A stretch of 31,549 bases of DNA, taken from positions 8,159 through 39,707 of the forward strand of contig OUQQ01000184.1 of NCBI GenBank assembly GCA_900404475.1. Reading direction: 5' to 3'. The stretch is from Spongospora subterranea (lineage: Eukaryota; Endomyxa; Phytomyxea; Plasmodiophorida; Plasmodiophoridae). The translations under genes were made by a program, and so were the position numbers. Under the pieces are notes generated by a model. The model was not told the DNA's origin. It made no database searches and was given only the letters and a program-made list of their open reading frames with translations. Shown in pieces: positions 1 to 8,473 of this stretch (within the stretch, counting starts at the first letter, position 1; every line of letters starts with the position of its first letter).

Positions 1-746
1 GCTGATGCGTCATTAACGGCGTGATTAACGACATTAGCTTGACGGGAGTCTGTCGTGGTTCCAGCTCCAGGGATTGTGTTCACGAAATGAGCCCGGTCCC
101 GGCTGTGGGCGAAATCCACTTGACTGGCTCCAGTGCTCAAAGCCCCATCGGCAATCGCCGCTTGGGATACGATATTGGCGTTGTTAACACCACGATCGTA
201 TCGCTCGTTATTGGTCAGTGATTGCACTAGCGACTGGTCTACATGGCTTCGGTCAGATATATCCTGATGCCGATGCTGGTTGATATCCGAAGCGGCTGAT
301 CCAATCGATGGGCCATATCCAACAGCATCGATCGCTGCATCGCTTGTCGCTCTTCCCTTCACGTTTCCAACATCCAGCGCCGACGACTCGCTATCGGCGT
401 GTTGCTTTGCCACACGCGAGAGATCTTGTTTCGCCACTCCTCTATCGTATTGATTGGCCAATCCTATCGCTCGTGCACCATCAGCCACGCCTCCAAATGG
501 GCCAACACCAATTGATGCAGCCTTGGACGCTGTGAGACCGTTGTTCTCGCGATCAAATGTTTTTAGCTGACTGTCGGAGTCTGCTTGCTTGATAACATCA
601 TGGGTGTTCGTGGTATATCCTTTCCTGAACTTGTCTTTATTGGCTCTGTCAAACGACCCTGTACTGGCGACCGGGCCAACATTCGGTGCGAAGCCCTCGA
701 CGGCAACGATAACTCCCAATAGGGCGGCAACTGTAATGCTGTGCAT
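1..746 (-). CDS. Secreted Asp/Ala/Ser-rich repeat protein, 3' end cut by window edge
   Basis: I read an uninterrupted frame on the minus strand from an ATG at 746-744 to the window edge, 248 codons without a stop. The protein opens with a signal peptide: MHS followed by the hydrophobic stretch ITVAALLGVIVAV, with cleavage likely near VEG or GFA. The visible mature part has no cysteine and no transmembrane segment. It is rich in Asp, Ala, Ser, Gly and Asn. Degenerate internal repeats centre on DRG/DREN blocks (FDRENNG, QYDRGVAKQ, RYDRGVNNA) and Ala-Gly blocks (KAASIGVGPFGGVADG, DAAIDAVGYGPSIGSAASD). I see no RxLR-type motif. I do not recognise a named family. A secreted structural or host-interaction protein is inference from the signal peptide and repeats. 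The C-terminus lies outside the window. Confidence 0.75.
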   Translation of the reverse strand, partial: MHSITVAALLGVIVAVEGFAPNVGPVASTGSFDRANKDKFRKGYTTNTHDVIKQADSDSQLKTFDRENNGLTASKAASIGVGPFGGVADGARAIGLANQYDRGVAKQDLSRVAKQHADSESSALDVGNVKGRATSDAAIDAVGYGPSIGSAASDINQHRHQDISDRSHVDQSLVQSLTNNERYDRGVNNANIVSQAAIADGALSTGASQVDFAHSRDRAHFVNTIPGAGTTTDSRQANVVNHAVNDAS

Positions 747-1437
747 GATTATCAACTGACAGTTGTTCTGAATACAAACTTGAACACAACACTTAGAAAG
801 TGAATATCGTAATGGCGTAATTCGCCGTCGGGGTTCTCTCGTAAATCAGCTCATCGGCCGTTTGATCGTTATTAATAGAACCTGTCAAAACGCGCCATAT
901 ATAAATCACCGAAATCACACGGTATTTGAGATATGAACGTGCACAGAACCTCATGCTGAACTGAATTTCCGATACCGATAGCCATACGCTGAGAACTGCC
1001 CACCGTTTTGTTATCACCAAATGTAGGGGGAATGTGGGAACGCATTCGCTTTGCCCCAGAATATTGACTTTGATTGGATTAGGAAAATTGCCGACGTCTT
1101 TCCCGCGGACATGATAAAAGTGTTTCCTGAGGTCGCAATCCATTCTAAACAGGTGGCAAGCACAAGGCTTTGAGTACCTGTGATGTGCTATATAGCACAT
1201 TACCAGATAGAATATTGTGATACAGTAATGCAACCCTGAAGAGACTAATATTTGAGATATTCTCTGAATTTACCCATGCCTCAGCCAGTTTTTGAATTTT
1301 TCTGGACCTTGTTTTTGTTAAGGATTTTGTTTCTCTTATGACCATTACGCATGCTACGGTTTTCACTGCTCAAAAGAGTCCCAAACGAAAAGATTTTAGA
1401 GGTTGAAGCGATGAATTTGCAATAAAAACGCGTTCAT
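747..1437. other. Intergenic stretch with one unassigned minus ORF
   Basis: This 690-base AT-rich stretch separates the secreted-protein start from the end of the acyltransferase gene, so it should hold the promoter of the former and the 3' end of the latter. A minus-strand frame is open at 1233-793 (146 codons) and could contain exons, since splice-like GT and AG sites are scattered through it. Its translation matches nothing I recognise and lacks a signal peptide. I treat it as unassigned. Confidence 0.3.
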
Positions 1438-3575
1438 TTACTTAGTATGCGTTTTGGGCTTAGGGAAAAACCTGCAAAGGATGATGATAACAATGCTAAA
1501 CACATGCCCACACCAATACAGCGATGACCAAAGCGATAATGCATCAGATATACGGAGCAATGCAAATGCAGAGCCGAAGTAATTCATCAGAAAGAACATG
1601 ACTACTGAGGAACAGAAGTTATAGACGATCCTGAAAGCGACAATCGGCCGTCCATCAGCACTGATGGTATGAGGCAGCACAAACTTCTTCGACACTGAAA
1701 TGGATTAGTTCAAAATTACAGAAAGGAATTGCTCACTCACAGGTGTCCACTTCATTAGCGAGGTTTACAGATAAAAAGAATGCATAATATGATGGATAGA
1801 ATCCATGCCTGAAATACGTCTAGATGAGCCATTATCAAACAGCAACTCATCAGAATACCATAGAGCGCTTGTGATCCTAGTAGCAATCATTGAAAATGAC
1901 TTCGGGTTCGGGAAAATCTTTCGCAAACAGTTGGGTGTCGTTATACGCAAATACACGTCTGTAAACATATTCATAAGACCCGACGCATAAACGCAACGAA
2001 ATCATACAGTATTTGAGGGCATCAGAAATGGATACATTCCAGTTATCAGTGAAACCTTGAACACTGCTTGAGAACTCTACTGACATAATTCTGCTGTTAT
2101 TCTGGCGATCCCTATTAGTCAGGGTATGAGAGTTTATATTGAGCGCGGTTCATGCCGTAGACGAACCATTTAGTAACCGGAGAAGCTCCTTCCTTGTCAG
2201 AACGAGTTAATCCATTGAACCCAAATCCGCAAGATTGACATGCAGCATCGGATAGGTACCAACTATATCATCTCTGTTGAAGACAATGCGATACGCTGGC
2301 AATGCTGTCGACACATACGTAAAATAATACTTCGTGCGGAACAAAGGAACTGCAAAAAGGACGTATGCCAACCTTCACTGACACGTCAACGAAAACATTT
2401 ACGCATTAAGCAGTCCATTACCGGTAGATAAATGACGTATCCTGAAGAAATTGTGGAGATGCAACAAAACCGACAACGGGGAAGAAACCGCTCAAAAATA
2501 TAAGACCGTATATACAACACGCCTTGGCTAAGGTAGTAAGCGTAGCAGTTGTTGAGCTGGGAGCAGACTGCAATCCATACTGAAAAGAATCAGAAAAAAT
2601 ATTGATAAATGAGAACACGATGGTTCACCTCTTTGAACATTGACTGATCTATGAACGCGAGATAAGGCTTCATTTCGATAAATGGACCCGAAAGAAGTGA
2701 TGCGTAAAACAAGCAAAACGATGCGAACTCAATCAAAGTGGGATAGTTCATAAGAGCGCGTTCGCTGTAGAATTCATGTAAGTGAGGTTTATCATGTAGT
2801 TTCTGCACAAACTACAAAGTTAGATGAATAATCCCAGGCAGCAATGACGACAACCTTTCCGTTTTTCAGCTGAACCCCATCGTGATAATTTTGGGCGAAG
2901 GCAGACAACTTGAAAACAAGAACCATCAATGGGACACTGGCGTCGACAATCCAAATTCCTGGCAAGTACCATCAATTTCATCACCGAAACTCAAAGAGCG
3001 AAACAACCGACCAAACGCAGTCCACATATTCCATAGGTGATACATAGAGAGATACATCATACATATAATGAAGATACAGTTTGGCATAATTTTCACAGGT
3101 AACCTTGGGACCAAAATATAAACAAGCCCTCCAAGAAAGAGCACGTGGAAGGATGTGTGTCCGAAATTGACAAATAAGAATAAGGAACCGAATACAATTG
3201 AGTAGATGTGGCGATTGGCCGTTGAATGAACGGTGCGATGAAATGCGCCCACAACAATAGCCAACACTTGCGAAATGACAAACAGCAAGATGCTTGAAGG
3301 CAATCCTACAGTATAAGCTGATGCAACCAAAGGATGTTGCATCCATTTGGGAAGGTGGGCAACCTACAACGAAAAACCTTTCAGCGAATTTGACAAAAAC
3401 CCAATGTACAGCAATAACAGTCAATACCTGCCCATCATCGTAGTTAACCCCAGTGAATGTAGGGGGTTTGCTCAAAACCTCTTCGATCTTTCGAATGCCT
3501 GTAATAAGAATGCAAATAATTCAGCATGGATGATAAACCTGCCTGGTCGAAATTCTTACTGTCATCAGCAGGCAT
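1438..3575 (-). CDS. MBOAT-family lysophospholipid acyltransferase, 12 exons
   Basis: Joining exons 3575-3560, 3498-3428, 3363-3012, 2958-2855, 2802-2629, 2579-2422, 2372-2313, 2262-2167, 2111-2008, 1958-1859, 1808-1741 and 1694-1438 gives one 519-aa frame. All introns are GT-AG and 46-64 nt long. Family landmarks appear in order: HIYSIVFGSLFLFVNFG, MVLVFKLSAFAQNYHDG, SGPFIEM, TKYYFTYVWYLSDA, GFGFNG, the conserved DNWN with Asn369, and SALWHGFYPSYY with the presumed catalytic His413. Many hydrophobic segments fit a polytopic ER membrane enzyme that transfers acyl groups from acyl-CoA to lysophospholipids. Length matches the LPCAT/ALE1 group. Substrate head group cannot be told from sequence. 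The 16-nt first exon is the least certain part; a different 5' end is possible. Confidence 0.9.
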
Positions 3576-3732
3576 GGTCAAACGAGATTATGGGGATCGT
3601 TATAAGAGATCAACGCCGTTGCGTGCTCTGACATCACAAGGTCCGTACAGTGATGATCAGCGAATAGTCCGCAAACCTGTACACAGCACTGTATAAATAG
3701 AGTGTACTCGGAGGCAGAGGGTCCACTAGCAG
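3576..3732. other. Upstream region of the acyltransferase
   Basis: This short spacer lies between the acyltransferase start and the minisatellite. I see no coding frame. Because the next unit to the right is repetitive, the acyltransferase promoter probably lies here. Confidence 0.3.
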
Positions 3733-4063
3733 TCAACTTGCCATGGTCAGTGTGGGGTAGGACGTCCAAACTGCTGACACGAGAGAATCGTGCTTTTGGC
3801 GACCAATTTAGAAAGAATCCACTTGCCATTGTGAGTGTGGGGTAGGACGCCCAAACTGCTGACAAGAGAGATTCGTGCTCCTGGTGACCAGTTTGGAGAG
3901 GGTCCACTTGCCATTGTGAGTGTGTAGGACCTTCAAATTGCTGGCAAGAAAGAATCGTCCTCCTGGCGACCAGTTTGGAAAGGGTCCACTTGCCATTGTG
4001 AGTGTGTAGGACCTTCAAATTGCTGGCAAGAAAGAATCGTTCTCCTGGCGACCAGTTTGGAAA
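3733..4063. repeat. 82-85 bp minisatellite, four tandem copies
   Basis: Four head-to-tail units begin near 3733, 3818, 3903 and 3985, giving steps of 85, 85 and 82 bp. Each carries cttgccatkgtsagtgtg near its start and gcgaccartttrg near its end. The two right-hand units are almost identical, while the left ones are diverged, which suggests growth from the right. The open minus frame across this tract (4018-3578) only translates the repeat and is not listed as a gene. Confidence 0.9.
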
Positions 4064-4990
4064 ACGGGGTCAGCTTGTATGGTGGAGTACAATTTTTCTA
4101 AAAATCAACTCCACAGGAGAAAGAACCGAATTGAGCGAGGAACGGCTTCAGCAAATCGATCTACGTTGCTTGTGAATACAGCAAACAGAATTTTCGTGAG
4201 GAGATTGTATTGACTGAAGGCTGAACCCGTTGGGTTCGCCGTCTTCGGAAGGTAAATCAAACGATATTACAATGCAATTATCTGATTACAATGTGGGATT
4301 TACGGCAACAGACGATCCAACTTCAAAAATCGTCAGTCTGTGGAAGTCAAAAATCTTAACGAGCCCACACTTCCACACCATCCTCCTTCGTTTCGTCAAT
4401 ATCGCAGACAGTTGCCACAAACCTAACAGAAACTTGTTGCAGAGCTTTTTAATCGGTAGATGTGTGAATCTTACACCGCTATTCAGTATTCTGATACCTT
4501 TTTCCAGGATTGTGTCAATTGTATTGAAGGATTTCACGAGCGAAGGCATGGCGATAGTTAGAGTCAGAGTGCTGTTACAAAAGCTTTTGTTCTTAAGTGC
4601 TGCCGTGTCGACAAGTTTCCGAGCGGTGAAACAAACCTGGGAGGATGAATAAAGGAGTCGTTGAGAAATCTGGCGCATTGGTTAGAGTTGTCTCCCTCGG
4701 GCAAGCTGTAGACCGATCTTAGCTGGAAGTAAATCGGTCGAGTAATATGCGGAGTTGTTCTGATAACATGTCATCATTCGAGGACGCAGGTCAGAAGAGC
4801 AGATGTACACGAAGTTGCTGGCTATCGATGAAACAGGATCTTATTCTCATCGTTAGTGCATACGATGGGGACTGTTGGTTTCGATTTATAAATACCGTAT
4901 TTCACAAAAATGCTCAACGTTTGAAATTCTACGACGACAGATCTCTGAATATGACATAATCGCCTTATTTGGTGAACATTTTGTTAAGTT
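4064..4990. other. Unassigned stretch with two overlapping antisense ORFs
   Basis: Two frames overlap on opposite strands: plus 4230-4652 (140 codons) and minus 4678-4286 (130 codons, real ATG). Neither translation resembles a family I know. Since decayed gypsy sequence starts directly downstream, part of this may be a degenerate gag or protease region, but I see no zinc knuckle or protease motif. The remaining bases show no gene. Confidence 0.25.
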
Positions 4991-5411
4991 TTGAATTCAC
5001 TTTCTCAAAATTGCGCACGTCGGCATACCACTGGTTTTCGTTTGACTGTTGACGTAGAAGACGTAAACCAGGTCATTGAGAGAACTATATGGCCTAGGCC
5101 ACATATAGATATCATATTGACTTATCTCAAGGACGCTCAGATCTTTTTTTTTTGTCAGATTGCTTCAAAGGGTATTAGCAATTTCCCCTTCATGAAGACT
5201 CTCGAGAAATGGTGCAGTTTTTTTGACACATGAAGCTGTTCTTACACCAAATAGAATAATCCAGGGAATAGTTGATTCCGTATTCGCTTTTCGATCGGGA
5301 ACGCAAGAAGTCCTGGGTGATCTGCTCTACCGTTGCGTTTTGTTATGGATTGATGACATACTAGGCTACGCTCCCGATGTTCAATGGATTTTAGAACTTT
5401 TTAAATGTTAA
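4991..5411 (+). pseudogene. Ty3/gypsy-type reverse transcriptase remnant
   Basis: Two adjacent frames together read as the middle of a Ty3/gypsy-like reverse transcriptase. The first (4991-5233) contains RLTVDVEDVN, WPRPHIDIILTYL and WCSFF. The second (5223-5411) contains LTPNRIIQG and LLYRCVLLWIDDILGYA, the last holding the paired catalytic aspartates. The frames are offset by one base in a run of seven T near 5218-5224, so the element is frameshifted. No integrase or protease remains alongside and no terminal repeats are visible. The fragment type is common in oomycete genomes, which supports the proposed lineage. It is non-functional as it stands. Confidence 0.8.
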
Positions 5412-5430
5412 ATATTATTTTTTTTTATAA

Positions 5431-5607
5431 CAAGCCTCTGAAACAATCTTTCAAACGATATGTTTCCTGGAAAAGCATGAACGTGCACAATAGTCTAAAA
5501 TCCAACAATACACGCATCCCTTTCCCATTGAAATGGGGTGCCTTTTGTGCACGTTCATTCTTTTCCAGGAAACATATCGTTTCTTGAAGGATTGTTTCAG
5601 AGGCTTG
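5431..5607. repeat. Long inverted repeat (about 60-bp arms, 54-nt loop)
   Basis: The left arm 5431-5490 and right arm 5545-5607 are near-perfect reverse complements. They share caagcctctgaaacaatc, aaacgatatgtttcctggaa and gaacgtgcacaa, and differ only by a 3-nt indel and a few substitutions. The spacer contains a smaller cccatt-ga-aatggg hairpin. A transcript from either strand would fold into a long stem. It follows directly after the gypsy remnant. It might be a foldback duplication, a palindromic miniature element or a small-RNA precursor; no target-site duplication is obvious at the arm ends. Confidence 0.88.
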
Positions 5608-5611
5608 CTGG

Positions 5612-6208
5612 AATGTTAATGTTCCGGAAACATCTCACGGCGAACCATGCGCCCGACATTTTCAATATTGGCTTGGCTTTGACGACGCTTTTCTGGAGCG
5701 TCAATTCATCGCTGGTTAACTGGATTTAATAACAGCCATCGCTTCATTTTGACCATAACATCAATCAGTCCAAAAGGAATGCAAACCGCGGACTCCCGAT
5801 TTGTCACTGAAGTGATTTTTTTATTTTACCTCAATTTGCTAATTGTGATTTTTGTTTTGTGATGAAAAAACACAAAAACGTTAAAAGGTGCTTAGTTTTG
5901 GAGATATTGTGATTATTTTGTTAACCATTTAGTTTGTGAAGTACGGTAATGGAAAATTGGTGAAAATTAATATAAAAGGGCCGACAACATCACTACGCTC
6001 ATTTCATTATTTTAACCCTTTGTTTATACGATCCGAGTTGATACTGTTTAGCAGTACACACATTTCAAAGCATCACCTGCTGATTGCAGCGATATTCCCA
6101 TTCTCAAACTCATCGATTGCCGTCACGGCGTTCGGACAGATCGTCTCGTGCTTTGCTGCCGAAATATCAGATATTTGAGCAGAAATCTACCTGTATAGAA
6201 TTTTGGCA
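5612..6208. other. Intergenic region upstream of the DEAD-box gene
   Basis: AT-rich sequence with T and A runs around 5815-5990. A frame at 5538-5729 begins in the hairpin arm and looks like chance or decayed element sequence. I see no convincing gene. The helicase promoter and 5' leader must lie in the right part. Confidence 0.35.
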
Positions 6209-8164
6209 ATGCAGGTTCATGAACCGGCTAATAAGGCTCAAAACCGCCGCCATAGGTACAGGTCTCGGAAAACAGGTGTCGGTAAGAAGAGAGATGCGAA
6301 TGCAGCGCCAGAGCCAGCATCTCGCGCAGACAAAATGGAAATGGAGCAACCTGCAGATCAAGTTGCAGCAGGAATATCGGATAATATGCAGATGGATGCC
6401 CCATCAACAGGAACCCACATGTCAAATGTTAGGTTCGCTGATTTGCCGTTATCTGCCGCCAGCCAAGATGCGATCTCAAACATGGGATTCCGGAACTTGA
6501 CCAATGTTCAGGCGGCTACATTGCCGCATATCATGAAAGGAAAAGACGTTCTTGCCAAAGCTAAGACTGGGACAGGTACATGTTGAATATATGCTGTTCA
6601 ACACGCTTTTCACTCGTTCGGTTTGCAGGAAAAACTGTGGCATTTTTACTCCCCAGCATAGAAAAGATCAGAGCAAGCATGCCGTCGAAGTCAAGCACGA
6701 TATCCATTCTTATTCTCAGCCCTACTCGAGAACTTGCAGTAAGTTCAGATGTTGCGTCAAGTTTCGCCATTGACAAAGTCTTCTTGCGTAGGCTCAAATC
6801 GCCAATGAAGCAAAATCATTGATCCGTTTCCATGGTTTCAGGGTTGAGCTTGTCGTCGGGGGCACTAACATGACTTCTGAAGCTCAGCGGTATTTTTGTT
6901 TTCACTTCTTTTGATATATGTCCAACCTTGCAATACAGGTTACGAGCATCTGGTGGTGTCGAACTACTTGTTGCTACGCCAGGGCGGGTGCGTCTTGTTT
7001 CTGACCATGTCCATGAATTCATTATTGGGTTTTTTACAGCTTCTAGATCATCTGAAAAATACGAACGGGTTTTCCCTGCAACTCTGCGGAATCCAGATTT
7101 TAGTCCTTGATGAAGCTGATCAGCTTCTTGAACGTGGATTCCAGCCCGATATTGTTCGTATTTTAGGATTCCTGCCGGCGAAGGAATATCGTCAAACTCT
7201 GCTATTTTCTGCTACTGTTCCGGCTTCTTTACATGATATTGTGCATTTGGCATTACGAGATGATCACCAGTTTATCGATACCGTTGGTGACGCTGATGAA
7301 CAAACCAACTCTCAAGTGGAACAGTTTTCTGCTATTGTTTCTTTAGACCAGCAATTCTCCGTTTTGGAAGCATTAATTCGCGATCATATCTCTATATGCT
7401 CAGAATACAAGATCATTGTATTCTTTCCGACTGCTCGCGGTGTGGGTTATTTCGCGCTGTTATTTTCGTCACTTGGGCTTTCAATTCTTGAAATGCATTC
7501 AAGAAAATCCCAAGCTCAGCGCACCAAAATATCGAATCAGTTTCGTGAAAATAGCAATGTGATCATGTTCACGTCAGATGTTAGCGCAAGAGGAGTTGAC
7601 TATCCTGATGTGTCATTGATTATACAGGTACGCTATAAAAAAAACTCTGCAAAAACATCTGTCAACGCAAGTTTCAGGTTGGGCTAACTACCAAAGAGCA
7701 ATATATTCATAGAGTCGGCCGTACCGGTCGCGCAGGTCGTGAAGGAAAAAGCATATTGCTTCTGGCACCATTCGAGAGGAAACTTTTAAGCCAGATGCAG
7801 GACCTGCCTATACAAGACATAAGCCAGAACCCATTAATCAGTTCCAAGCTACAGTCAAAGCAACTTCTCAAAGCGTTATCGTCTGTCGACAAAACGGCGG
7901 TGCTCCAGAAAGCGGCACAACAAGCTTATCAAGCATTTCTTGGATTCTACAACAGCAATTTGCGGATGGTGAACTGGTCTAAATCGGACTTGGTCCGCGT
8001 AGCTAACGACTATGCAAAAATTATGGGATTGTCAGACGTTCCGGCGCTACAGAAGGTATGATCCATCAGATTGTGGCGACAGATCGTGCAGTTGATTGTT
8101 GTCCCGTTAGAAAACTGTAGGAATGATGGGGCTACGAGGAGTTCAAGGATTGCGAGTCGAGTAG
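6209..8164 (+). CDS. DEAD-box ATP-dependent RNA helicase, Mss116-like
   Basis: Exons 6209-6575, 6629-6738, 6792-6889, 6939-6987, 7040-7627, 7678-8055 and 8111-8164 join into 547 codons with introns of 49-55 nt. The start is the ATG at 6209; an upstream in-frame TTG is ignored. A basic N-terminus precedes the Q-motif (GFRNLTNVQAATLP), then motif I AKTGTGKT (Lys124), PTRELA, TPGR, VLDEADQLLE (DEAD 232-235), SAT (265-267), TSDVSARGVDYPDV and HRVGRTGRAG. The C-terminal LLLAPFE block and the tail MMGLRGVQGLR are typical of the Mss116 / plant RH26-RH31 group. Members unwind RNA and help splicing or ribosome assembly, often in organelles. No clear mitochondrial presequence is visible here, so location is open. 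The last exon is inferred from the conserved tail; stopping at 8061 would remove it. Confidence 0.95.
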
Positions 8165-8473
8165 ACTTGTGCGAGGTAACGGTCGCACTCGGCCTGTCGC
8201 AGCCCCATGGTCACTACACTATACAAATAAATCAACAGAGTTTACGTTTTCAAAGCCCCTATTTTGTAACTGTATTTGTATGGATACGCATGCATGTCAA
8301 TTACTGTACTGTAACAAAAAAATCAACAAAGAATTGACGTTTTTGAGCGCCTTAACAGGCTGCAACTGTATATGCATGGATACGCCGCACCTATGTGATG
8401 TTAATGTCTGCGGCGTGTGTGGGTTGCTGCTTCCACTGCTGCAGCGAGAGCGTAGAAATGATCATATCCGCTA
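8165..8473. repeat. Two diverged direct repeats between helicase genes
   Basis: The spacer carries two imperfect copies of a block of about 65 bp, near 8230-8295 and 8321-8390. Each runs from atcaacarag, through a T-rich middle, to tgtatrtgcatggatacg or its close variant. They are separated by 91-97 bp. No coding frame is convincing. One copy may lie in the 3' UTR of the upstream gene and the other in the leader of the downstream gene. Confidence 0.6.

Noticed and set aside
3578..4018. 146-codon minus ORF with repeated SQWQVDPLQTG-like peptides
   Set aside because: It only translates the minisatellite; the units are 82-85 bp and the frame is not kept across all of them.
6896..7039. N-terminal part of a long plus ORF starting at 6896
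   Set aside because: This part reads through introns 3 and 4 of the DEAD-box gene; the spliced model restores TPGRLLDHL.
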